The notes under the pieces were generated by a model. The model saw only the letters and a list, made by a program, of their open reading frames with translations, was not told the origin of the DNA and searched no databases. DNA of 46,180 bases from the IMG/VR virus record IMGVR_UViG_3300043496_000061, positions 1 to 46,180 of that record. The stretch is one strand, 5' to 3'. This document shows, in pieces, positions 6,671-14,453 of this stretch (the first letter of the stretch is position 1; the number at the start of each line of letters is the position of its first letter). The translations under genes and the position numbers were made by a program. Origin of the DNA: a virus.

Positions 6671-7450
6671 TCAACTCCCGCTCTTTGCTTCAGTGGTGGG
6701 CACGACGACCATCCGGCAGGGTCCGCGCGTGGTGTCGGTGGTGCCGTCGGTGTAGGTGATCAGCCAGGTGCCGTCGTCTTGGCAGTCGGTGTCGGCGATG
6801 CCTCTGCCAGGAGATCCGGTGGCGCCGGTGTTTCCTGGAGGCCCTTGAGGACCAACCTCGCCTTGAGTTCCCTGCGGGCCTGTAGCCCCGGGATCTCCCT
6901 GCGGTCCTTCGGCCCCCGCCACGCCTCGCTCTCCGGCGGCTCCTGACGGACCCACGCAGCGAGTCGGCTCGAGCAGACACTGGGGGGACTGGCCGGTGAT
7001 CCCTATCGGCCCGGCCGCGCCCGCGATTCCAGGGGGCCCCTGGGGGCCTGCCGGACCCTGCGGACCGGCTGGGCCCTGTACGCCACGGACTCCCTGACTT
7101 CCGGTGTCACCTTTGGCGCCCGGGTCACCCTTCTCCCCGGCCGGCCGATCGTCGATCTCCTTGGCCTTGCCGCACGCATCACCGAACACCTTGCGGGCAT
7201 CGACCGGGTTCGACGTGCAGGCGGTTTGCACCTGAGCGGCGAAGTCACCCAGCGTCTGCTCGGAGGTGTTGGCCTTGTCGTTGCGGTTCGCGCCGTACAG
7301 CGCGAGGACGATGAGGGCCAGCAGGACGAGGATGGCGCCGAGGATCATCGAGACGACCAGCCGCCAACGCAGCGATGGCGGAACGTCCCGATGCCTGCCC
7401 GGTGGATTGGGCGCCTCGCCGTTCGGTTCCTCCAGGTGGTCACTACTCAT
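6671..7450 (-). CDS. Membrane-anchored collagen-like protein in the lysis region
   Basis: This 259-residue protein has a cytoplasmic N-terminus, one membrane helix (about 33-52), a stalk, and two blocks of Gly-X-Y repeats. The blocks lie at about 105-148 and 166-215 ([13 protein letters not shown], then [13 protein letters not shown]), separated by a Cys-containing spacer. A C-terminal globular piece has paired Cys (DTDCQDDG and GPCRM). Collagen-like repeats form trimeric rods. With a membrane anchor and a position next to the endolysin it might span or disrupt the envelope (spanin-like) or be a surface protein in the lysogen. Collagen-like repeats in phage are more often in tail fibres. The start at 7450 overlaps the preceding gene by 8 bp. 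Confidence 0.75.
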   Translation of the reverse strand: MSSDHLEEPNGEAPNPPGRHRDVPPSLRWRLVVSMILGAILVLLALIVLALYGANRNDKANTSEQTLGDFAAQVQTACTSNPVDARKVFGDACGKAKEIDDRPAGEKGDPGAKGDTGSQGVRGVQGPAGPQGPAGPQGPPGIAGAAGPIGITGQSPQCLLEPTRCVGPSGAAGERGVAGAEGPQGDPGATGPQGTQGEVGPQGPPGNTGATGSPGRGIADTDCQDDGTWLITYTDGTTDTTRGPCRMVVVPTTEAKSGS

Positions 7451-7784
7451 CGAGATGCCGCCTCCTCGGTGGCTTCGATTTGGGCCGGGTCGACGGCGGG
7501 TAGCCCAGTGTTTTGTGGACATCTACCGGCGGATCGATCTTGCGGGTTGCGTAGTCGTCGAGGAACTTGTTGAGCACGCCGATCGCGAGTCGGCGCCACC
7601 ACCTGAGGTCTTCGAGCTCGTCGAAGTCGACCAGGTATTGGTCTGCCCGGACCTTCGCCATGGCCAGCTGGTGTGCGTTCATCAACTTGCGGATCTGAAG
7701 GACGCCGGCGAACACAGCGGTGACGAGACCGGCCACGCCCGCGAACACGGCCGCGATCACCCCCGCTTCGGGCAGGTCCATCAC
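7443..7784 (-). CDS. Small membrane protein of the lysis cassette (holin-like)
   Basis: The 113-residue product has one N-terminal hydrophobic helix (about 8-30, [20 protein letters not shown]) and a basic helical cytoplasmic domain. This build is seen in single-pass holins of actinophages. The start is GTG 7784 or the adjacent ATG 7781, just after GAGGAG. It is translationally coupled (8-bp overlap) to the collagen-like gene. With the two-helix protein at 5635 it could form a two-component holin; that is inference. Confidence 0.65.
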   Translation of the reverse strand: MMDLPEAGVIAAVFAGVAGLVTAVFAGVLQIRKLMNAHQLAMAKVRADQYLVDFDELEDLRWWRRLAIGVLNKFLDDYATRKIDPPVDVHKTLGYPPSTRPKSKPPRRRHLDE

Positions 7785-7846
7785 TCCTCATTCGCCGCTG
7801 CTTGTCGACTCATGCGTCCCCGTTTCCCCCGTTTTGTCGGGTCAGG

Positions 7847-8110
7847 TCAGACCTGCAGGGCTTGGACCGCGGAGAGGATGTCGCCGTCGGATACCACGTC
7901 CTCGCGGGCGCCCGTGTCGGGGTTGACGTTGACGGTCGCGGTCGACACGGCATAGGCCCAGTCAGCGTCGCCGATCTGCTGGCAGATCTTCCAGATGTTT
8001 GAGCCGGTCCAGGCTTCGGGGTTGTCGATCCCTTCCCCCGCGACGCAGGCGGTGATGCGGCTGCGGAGGCTGCCGCTGTTGGCCATATCGACTATCGAGC
8101 TGTAGCTCAT
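7847..8110 (-). CDS. Small virion-associated or lysis-region protein, 87 aa
   Basis: The ATG at 8110 has a strong SD (AGGAGA, 4 nt). The product begins SYSSIVDMANSGSLRSRI and includes SNIWKICQQIGDADWAYAVS, a pattern I associate with small unassigned proteins after tail-fibre genes in actinophages. It is soluble with no catalytic motif. Bases 7785-7846 upstream of the lysis genes hold no clear feature. Confidence 0.7.
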   Translation of the reverse strand: MSYSSIVDMANSGSLRSRITACVAGEGIDNPEAWTGSNIWKICQQIGDADWAYAVSTATVNVNPDTGAREDVVSDGDILSAVQALQV

Positions 8111-8118
8111 CGCTTCTC

Positions 8119-10821
8119 CTACTCGAAGACCATGACGGTGATCGTGGTGTGCGTGGCGTTGACGTTGACGCCAGTTCCGGCCAGGACTCCTCGCAGCTTG
8201 AGTGTGTGCGAGCCTGCGGATGCGAGGGTCCCGATCCAGGTCTGAGATCCGTTGCTCCGGTCGAGAGCCGTGTTCGATCCAGTGAAGCCTGCGAAGGACG
8301 TCTGCACCGTCCCATCGACACTCAACTTGCCGAACGCCTGCGCGGTGTTGGCGGCGTTCGCGGAGAAGTAGAACGACCCTGTGCACATAAACTGCGCATT
8401 CGGCCGGACCGTGGAGAAGGTGAGCGTCGCGCCGGTGATGTCGACCTCGGTCGAGGTGAGGCCGATGGTGCTACTGCAGGCTGCCGACAGCAGTTGGGTC
8501 AGGGCGAGGACCGGGGTTGCCCCGATCGCGATCGACGATCCCTTGATCGACCCGTCACCGGAGACGACCAGTGTCCCGGTCGGGTTCTCGATGGTCGCCG
8601 AGGTGCCGCCGGGGAAGTTGTTCGACGAAGGCGGGTTAGTCCCGGTGAGGGTGATCGCGTCGCCTACGATGATCGTGTTCACGCCGGCTGCGGGGAGGGT
8701 CTGCTGCCACAGGTTCGTTCGCGTGGTGTCGACCTTGCCGAGGAAGAATGACACGGCATCCGGATCATCCGTCCCACCTGAATCGGGGATGGCCGGAGAC
8801 GTGAGCGTGACCGCGGCTCGCTTCTTCATGTCGAAGGTCACCACGGGACTCATGTCGGTCTGGTGGGTTCCGCCAGTCGCGTCAGTGTCGCGCCAGGTCG
8901 ACGTGGCGAAGTGTGGCAGCGGGTCGGAACCGGTCCACGTGTAGGTGGTGTGCTTGTAGATCCAGGCGTTCGAAGCGACGCTCTTCGCCCGGGTCGACCA
9001 GAACCGGGTGCCGTCCCAGTCGAAGCCGGACATCGATCCAGGCTGCGGGTTGTAGAACGCCGAGCCGTTGTAGACGCCGGTCGTGGCGTCGAAGTACCAC
9101 GTGTGGGTGCCGTTCCTGCTCATCACGACGTACTGCGACGACCCGAAGTCGAGCGAGCCCTTCTTCACTCCGACGATCGGTCCGGTGAACCCGGGGTTCG
9201 TGGCCGTGTTGAAGGTCGACGACAGCGCCAATGTCGAGGGGTTCCTGGTCTGGATCCGGATCCGGTTGTTCGGGTCGTCGAACTCGGCGACCAGAAGGTT
9301 CGTGCCGTCGGTGCCGATCGCCGCCGGACCCAAGCCGCCGCTGAGGCTGCCACCGGAACCGAAGGAGCCGGAAATGGGGGTGTAGAACGCGCTCGCCTGC
9401 TGCGTGCCCGAACTGTTGAACCTGAGCAGCAGCCACTCGTACACACCGCCGCCGGTCAGCCTCTGCGCGAGGGTGTACCAGTCGGTCCCGATCCGAGTGA
9501 GACCACCCCATGGGTGACAGTTCGTCGTGCCGGTGAGGTCGATGTCGGAGCCGCCACCGGTGAACTTGATGGTGATGCGGTCCACCGAGGACTGTGCGTC
9601 CTGCGCGGATGCCCACTCTGTGCCGGTCCACACGAGCCCGTAGCAACCGACGATCAGGTTAGAGACGACAGGATCGGGCCACCCCACCACAGCTGACGGG
9701 GCCGCCGCGGGAGGAGTGGAGGCGTCCTGCAGCGTGACCTGCGCACCCTTGGCGACCTCGGTGGGACCACGGAACGCCGTCGACCCGGTGAAGGTCGCAG
9801 CGGTGGCCTCGAGGTCGCCCTTGAAAGTGTTGGTGTCGCCGAGGATCGCAGTCGGCGTGCCGGTCGAGTCGTAGCGGGTCAGGGTGTCGTTGATGTCCAG
9901 CCCTGCGCCGGTGCCGCCTCCGCGGGTGGTGATCGTCGACAGCAGCGCGATATCGGCGTTGAGGGTGCCTCCGGTCAACTGGTCGACGGAGATCTCACCG
10001 AAGTACCCGAACTCCGCCGCGATGTCGTCATTGGTGGCCTGCACGAGCTGCGCGGACACCTCGGCCGACAGAGGTCCGACGCCGTCGATGTCTTCAGTCT
10101 CGAGCCGGTAGTAGTACGTCGCGGCGTAGTCGGGCGGGGAGGGGCGGTGAGTGAACGACGCCTCCGTGCCGGAGTGCAGCAGATTGCCGGGGCCGGCCGT
10201 GAATCCGAGGGTGGTGCTGCCGTACAGGTTGTACGTGACCGTGTCGTGGTTGGCGATCGGCACCCAGCGGAGCAGGACCGCGCCGATCGTCCCGTCGGCG
10301 GTCGGCGTCGGCACTGAGCTCGGGGGGAGTCCGTCACTTGACGGGGGGACGGTCGTGTCGTCGATGTAGCCGCCGTCGAGGACAGGGGTCCTGCCCACCA
10401 CGTCGGTGAGGATGAACACCCCGTTGACCCACTCGAACTGCACGGACTCCATCTCGGAGTCGGTCCGCACACCCTCGGGCAGCAGCGGCATCAGGGCGTG
10501 CGGGACCCTCACGGTCACCGCGTCCTCGGAGCCGGCGGTGACGACGAGGGCCTGCTTCTCGGTCGACAGCGGCAACACGTCCACCCGGTCGGTGAGGACC
10601 GTTGCAACGCTGAGGGTTCCGGTGAGGGTGATCGTGTCGGTGTCGTAGTTCACCGAGATGTACGGATAGGTGACGCCGTTCAGCAGCAGGGATCCGCCGG
10701 TCTCGTTGAAGTCGAGCGCCGACTCGACTACCAGAGTGCCGGCGCCGATCGAGGCCGCGAGGGCTACATAGGATCCGAGGGTCGACGAACGTACCGCCTG
10801 GACCAGACCTTGATCGGTCAC
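8119..10821 (-). CDS. Minor tail protein / tail tip receptor-binding protein, 900 aa
   Basis: A large beta-rich protein ends the tail module and is probably exposed at the tail tip. The order is: N-terminal domain (1-170), a fibronectin-III-like segment (about 180-265), and a hinge (GEISVDQLTGGTLNADIALL) typical of siphovirus central tail proteins. A long repetitive beta region of possible propeller type follows (about 370-690), then a C-terminal jelly-roll (about 795-900) resembling C1q/TNF-like knobs that bind receptors in other phages. GTG 10821 overlaps the upstream stop. Domain assignment beyond 'minor tail protein' is by resemblance. Confidence 0.75.
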   Translation of the reverse strand: MTDQGLVQAVRSSTLGSYVALAASIGAGTLVVESALDFNETGGSLLLNGVTYPYISVNYDTDTITLTGTLSVATVLTDRVDVLPLSTEKQALVVTAGSEDAVTVRVPHALMPLLPEGVRTDSEMESVQFEWVNGVFILTDVVGRTPVLDGGYIDDTTVPPSSDGLPPSSVPTPTADGTIGAVLLRWVPIANHDTVTYNLYGSTTLGFTAGPGNLLHSGTEASFTHRPSPPDYAATYYYRLETEDIDGVGPLSAEVSAQLVQATNDDIAAEFGYFGEISVDQLTGGTLNADIALLSTITTRGGGTGAGLDINDTLTRYDSTGTPTAILGDTNTFKGDLEATAATFTGSTAFRGPTEVAKGAQVTLQDASTPPAAAPSAVVGWPDPVVSNLIVGCYGLVWTGTEWASAQDAQSSVDRITIKFTGGGSDIDLTGTTNCHPWGGLTRIGTDWYTLAQRLTGGGVYEWLLLRFNSSGTQQASAFYTPISGSFGSGGSLSGGLGPAAIGTDGTNLLVAEFDDPNNRIRIQTRNPSTLALSSTFNTATNPGFTGPIVGVKKGSLDFGSSQYVVMSRNGTHTWYFDATTGVYNGSAFYNPQPGSMSGFDWDGTRFWSTRAKSVASNAWIYKHTTYTWTGSDPLPHFATSTWRDTDATGGTHQTDMSPVVTFDMKKRAAVTLTSPAIPDSGGTDDPDAVSFFLGKVDTTRTNLWQQTLPAAGVNTIIVGDAITLTGTNPPSSNNFPGGTSATIENPTGTLVVSGDGSIKGSSIAIGATPVLALTQLLSAACSSTIGLTSTEVDITGATLTFSTVRPNAQFMCTGSFYFSANAANTAQAFGKLSVDGTVQTSFAGFTGSNTALDRSNGSQTWIGTLASAGSHTLKLRGVLAGTGVNVNATHTTITVMVFE

Positions 10822-11963
10822 CGAACCCTCCTCCCCTTCACTGCCACGTTTTTCAGATACCCAACCGACATGGGCGATCCGACCTTGAGGGGGATCGTGA
10901 ACTTCGATAGGTAGAACGCGGCGGAGAAGTCCTCGGTGGTGACGCGCACCATGTCGTACGGGTCGAGGTGCGGGATCGGAACCGAATCGAACGCGACCTC
11001 GACGGCCTGTAGGAGCGCCTTGTCGAGGGCCACCTTCGCGACCTTCAATGCCTCGGACTGCGACATGATCGACGACTCTTCGATCGTCTCCATCAGATAC
11101 CGCGGCACTCCGTTGCGTCCGAGTTTCGACGCCGACAACGGGTGCGACGAGGGTGCGCCGAGTGTGACCTCGATCGGCTTCTTCGCCCCCGCCGGCACTC
11201 CGCCCTTGACCCAGATGACGTTGCGGAGATTCTCCGACGAGTACGACACCTGCGGGGTCGACCTGACCGATCCGCCGTCGCCCTGAGTGAAGACGTACAG
11301 GGAGCCCTGTGGGAACCGGCGGAGGCGGGCGGTGCCGCGGCCGTCGTAGAACAGCTGCATGCCCATCCCGTTGGCCACATGCTTCGCCACACCCCAGGGG
11401 GTATTGCCGCGCCCGATGCTGTAGTCGGTGGGGAGTTTGGAGGTGGAGTCCTCGAAGGTGAACTTGTTCTCACCCCCGCGGGTCGCGAGGACCGACCTGA
11501 TCACGTCGGTCTTCAATGCGCCCTTGCGGTAGGTCGCGGGCGTCCATGCGGCCCCCATCGCCAACGACTCTTTGCCTTCGGCCTCGATGTTGACGACATC
11601 GTTGTTCCGGTTCAGTTTCGTCACCGGTCCGGTGAACAGCGGGATCGTGTACTGGGTGCCGCCAGGTTTGCGGACCGAGTAGTTGACCTGCACCATCCGG
11701 TCCAGGTACATGGCTCCATCGTTCGGCGAGTCGGAGTCGAAGTCCATGGTGCGGTTCGGGTCAAGCAGGCTCAGGGTGCACTGCCTGGTGACGGGGGCGC
11801 TGTAGTCGACGTTGACCTGACCGTCGAGGAGGCGCCACGAGATGTCCGGGAGGCGGGTCCCGTTCAGGGTGAGGGGCTGGACGGTGATCTGCAGCGACCG
11901 GTTGCTGGTCAGGGTGGAGTGCAGATCAGCGAGTTGGGTGGTGGAGAGACCGAGAGGTATCAC
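10818..11963 (-). CDS. Baseplate / tail-hub-like minor tail protein, 381 aa
   Basis: This protein sits where siphoviruses encode the tail-hub protein, after the distal tail protein and before the fibre. It contains beta-rich segments (QVNVDYSAPVTRQCTLSLL, VNYSVRK, FTGPVTKL) typical of the first hub domains and a central lysozyme-like-free region; no enzymatic motif is seen. The GTG start at 11963 is close behind a hairpin at 11991-12020. The homology is inferred from order and fold-type pattern. Confidence 0.7.
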   Translation of the reverse strand: MIPLGLSTTQLADLHSTLTSNRSLQITVQPLTLNGTRLPDISWRLLDGQVNVDYSAPVTRQCTLSLLDPNRTMDFDSDSPNDGAMYLDRMVQVNYSVRKPGGTQYTIPLFTGPVTKLNRNNDVVNIEAEGKESLAMGAAWTPATYRKGALKTDVIRSVLATRGGENKFTFEDSTSKLPTDYSIGRGNTPWGVAKHVANGMGMQLFYDGRGTARLRRFPQGSLYVFTQGDGGSVRSTPQVSYSSENLRNVIWVKGGVPAGAKKPIEVTLGAPSSHPLSASKLGRNGVPRYLMETIEESSIMSQSEALKVAKVALDKALLQAVEVAFDSVPIPHLDPYDMVRVTTEDFSAAFYLSKFTIPLKVGSPMSVGYLKNVAVKGRRVR

Positions 11964-11990
11964 CGGTTCCCCCGCTCTTCAGTTGGCATG

Positions 11991-12020
11991 CGAAAGGCCC
12001 CGCCGAAGCGAGGCCTTTCG
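11991..12020. terminator. Hairpin between tail genes
   Basis: CGAAAGGCC pairs with GGCCTTTCG, and the stem continues inward over one mismatch to a CGAA tetraloop, giving a stem of about 13 bp. It lies between the stop at 12033 and the start at 11963 within one operon, so it may attenuate or process the transcript and not end it completely. Confidence 0.6.
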
Positions 12021-12032
12021 GGTGGTGTCGAG

Positions 12033-12161
12033 TTAGTTCAGAACGCTCACGATGATGACTATCCACATAGCTCCGATGATGACCGCGAGCGGGTACCGGG
12101 CTTCCCAGCAGACATCCTGGAGTGCGGCCATGAAGCCGCGCGGTCGGTCGCCACTCATCAT
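12033..12161 (-). CDS. Small membrane protein, 42 aa
   Basis: The ATG at 12161 overlaps the preceding stop (ATGA). The product has a basic N-terminus (SGDRPRGF) and one C-terminal membrane helix (about 23-41, YPLAVIIGAMWIVIIVSVL). It is too short to classify. A tail-anchored protein in the middle of the tail module is unusual; it could be a lysis or exclusion factor. Confidence 0.6.
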   Translation of the reverse strand: MMSGDRPRGFMAALQDVCWEARYPLAVIIGAMWIVIIVSVLN

Positions 12162-12559
12162 CGTGCGTACATCGCTCTGGTCAGAGAGTCCAGCCAGGAC
12201 TGCTCGATCACGCCCTGCCCGACGATCCGGACATCGCTGCGACCTGACTCCCAGCCGAGCATCAGCGCAACGGAGCCGGGTGGTATGTAGATATCACCCC
12301 AGGTCTGCGAGCGACCATGCACGCTCAGGCTATCGTCGCCAGTCGCGCGCTGGTAGGACGTGAGTCGCAGCATTGGCGTGCCGGGAATGGTCTCCTGGAG
12401 AGGCAGCCAAGACATCGGCCAGGTGTCCACGAAGCGGCCCGCTTTGACGCTCGCGATCGGGGCGTCGGTTCCCGCAGGAGCGTAGAACCGGAAGCCGGGG
12501 GTTGCGACCAGTTCGATCGCCTCGGGCTCCAGGTCTTCCAAGTTGGTAAGGTCTGTCAT
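12158..12559 (-). CDS. Hypothetical tail-module protein, 133 aa
   Basis: A soluble beta-rich protein with an acidic N-terminus (TDLTNLEDLEPEAIELV) and no recognised family. Its place between the distal tail and hub genes suggests a virion or assembly role. The start ATG 12559 lies about 70 bp after the distal tail gene's stop; that gap (12560-12632) shows no other feature. Confidence 0.65.
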   Translation of the reverse strand: MTDLTNLEDLEPEAIELVATPGFRFYAPAGTDAPIASVKAGRFVDTWPMSWLPLQETIPGTPMLRLTSYQRATGDDSLSVHGRSQTWGDIYIPPGSVALMLGWESGRSDVRIVGQGVIEQSWLDSLTRAMYAR

Positions 12560-12632
12560 ATCGGCCTCTCGCTAGGTCGGTCAGTCCCCGGCCGTGTGCA
12601 GCGGTGCGGGGACACTTACGTCCAGACTACTC

Positions 12633-14453
12633 CTACAGCGACGCCGTGAACGGCAATTCGCTTTGCTGCCAGAAGTTGAAGGACACATGCTTCCGTTGAC
12701 CCGGCACCGGGATGGGCGCAGCTACCACGTTGCCGATGACTACCGGGATGGTGAAGTCCGACGTCGTCAACAGGTACACCTGACCTGCGGTCTGCTTCAG
12801 CAGCATCAGGTCAGCGACCTGCTGCGCGATCGTCTGCGTACCGGCCTCAAGCGTGCCGGAGATCGAACCCTCGTAGCCACGCAGCGACTGGGTCACCCGG
12901 ACGCCCTTCGTGCCACCGACAGGGGTGTACGTCTCGGCTTCCTCGCCCATCGCCCAGTCCCCGCCCTCGCGACCGAAGAGCCGGACCGCGATACTCCGCG
13001 CCGGGTCCTGCAGCCAGATACCTGACGGCTGCAAGGTCTTCGTGACGGTCGGGTTCGTGTCGGACGTTTTGCCGTTGACGATTGCGTGCACGGACCAGAC
13101 CGTCGACTTATACGGGTCCGCGCCCCGGTCGGTGTAGGCGTAACTCGTGCCGCCCGTCGACACGGTCCCGGGGAGCAGGTTGGAGGCGATGATCTTGCCG
13201 TTGCGGCGGACCGCGAACGAGTCCGGCGCGGTCGACCTGACCCACGTCAACGTCACGCCCGGCACCGGCGCGAGGTCCGTCCCCACCAGTGAGGTGACGG
13301 GTGCAGTCAGAGCGTCGTAGCTGTAGGTGAAGTTCCGGGTGGCTTCGACCCACGCCGTGTCACCCGGGGTCGCCTCCCGCTGGACCGTGTCCCACACCCG
13401 CACGAACAGCGAGTACGAGGTGTCGTCCTTCAGCACCCCGGCCGGCAGGGTGTACGAGAGTGCAGCGCCGGCGACCTTGCCGGAGTTGTGCAGCACCTGC
13501 GACGTGTCCGTTGCTTTGGTGACGAACACCTGCCACGCCGACTGCGTGGTACCGGTGAACGTCCAGGTGATCGGCGGGGTCGGTTCGGTCACCAGTCCGC
13601 TGACGGGCGGGTTGGTGATCGTCAGAACACCCTTGTTCTGCCGCTGGAACTGCGCACCCGCCGACCAGTCCGACCACAACCCCGCCGCGTCCTGGACCCG
13701 GACCCGCCAGTAGGTGGAAGCGGCCACCGACAGACCCGCATACGCGGTGGTGGTCAGGTCCAGTTGCGGGGTGGTGGCAGCGACCGTCCCCGAGTCGAAC
13801 GTCGGCGAGGTCCACACGTTCGTGGCGTTGATCTGCACCTGCACGTTCGCCAGCTGGGTCGAGCCCGACACGTCGGTGTAGTCGAACCTCAGCACAGGTT
13901 TCGCGACCGCCACCGCGCGGTTCCCCGACGGCGACAATGTAGTCGGGGCGTCCGGAGCATCGGACCAGGTCACCTCGAGCACGGGCTTGTAGGTGGCGTG
14001 CTGGGTTGACCCGAGATACAGGTAGTCGTCGATGTTGTTGATGATCGTCCAGCCGCGCCACAACATCCCGTCCGCGACGGACTGCATCACCGACGTGACG
14101 TTGAACGCCCACTCGGTACCGATCGGCGTAGAGAACGCCTTCGTCACCGCCACCTGACCCGTGGTGGTCGACGAGGGCTTGTTGTTCCAGTTCGTCTGCG
14201 ACAGATTCCACGGAGCCGTCAGCACCTTCGCCGTGACCGTGTGCGTCGCCGTCTCCGCAGAGATCTGGTACAGCTTCAACGTCGCCGAGAGGATCGTCAC
14301 CCCCGGCGGGAAGGGGCGGACGAAGTAGATGAAGCTGTGGAACTGGGTGGACGCGCCGGCCTTGCAGACGATCTGCGTGGAGTTGCTGTAGTTCAGCGAC
14401 GGGGCCGACTGCGCTACATAGGTGTCGGTTCCGTTGCGGAGGATAGCGGTCAC
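12633..14453 (-). CDS. Distal tail protein with N-terminal DNRLRE-like and Fn3-like domains, 606 aa
   Basis: Directly downstream of the tape measure, the canonical place of the distal tail (Dit) protein. The N-terminal ~165 residues resemble a DNRLRE domain (YVAQSAPSLNYSNSTQI, then WNLSQTNWNNKPS), a carbohydrate-associated beta domain. Two or three Fn3-like domains follow (about 165-440). The C-terminal ~150 residues (AVRLFGREGG, VRVTQSLRGYEGSISGTLE, VSFNFWQQ) look like the Dit galectin-like/OB part. Extra carbohydrate-binding domains on Dit ('evolved Dit') help host adsorption in other siphoviruses. GTG 14453 overlaps the tape-measure stop. Confidence 0.75.
   Translation of the reverse strand: MTAILRNGTDTYVAQSAPSLNYSNSTQIVCKAGASTQFHSFIYFVRPFPPGVTILSATLKLYQISAETATHTVTAKVLTAPWNLSQTNWNNKPSSTTTGQVAVTKAFSTPIGTEWAFNVTSVMQSVADGMLWRGWTIINNIDDYLYLGSTQHATYKPVLEVTWSDAPDAPTTLSPSGNRAVAVAKPVLRFDYTDVSGSTQLANVQVQINATNVWTSPTFDSGTVAATTPQLDLTTTAYAGLSVAASTYWRVRVQDAAGLWSDWSAGAQFQRQNKGVLTITNPPVSGLVTEPTPPITWTFTGTTQSAWQVFVTKATDTSQVLHNSGKVAGAALSYTLPAGVLKDDTSYSLFVRVWDTVQREATPGDTAWVEATRNFTYSYDALTAPVTSLVGTDLAPVPGVTLTWVRSTAPDSFAVRRNGKIIASNLLPGTVSTGGTSYAYTDRGADPYKSTVWSVHAIVNGKTSDTNPTVTKTLQPSGIWLQDPARSIAVRLFGREGGDWAMGEEAETYTPVGGTKGVRVTQSLRGYEGSISGTLEAGTQTIAQQVADLMLLKQTAGQVYLLTTSDFTIPVVIGNVVAAPIPVPGQRKHVSFNFWQQSELPFTASL

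Noticed and set aside
11142-12290. A 382-codon plus-strand frame
   Set aside because: It lies opposite the hub gene and runs through the hairpin at 11991-12020; no protein character.
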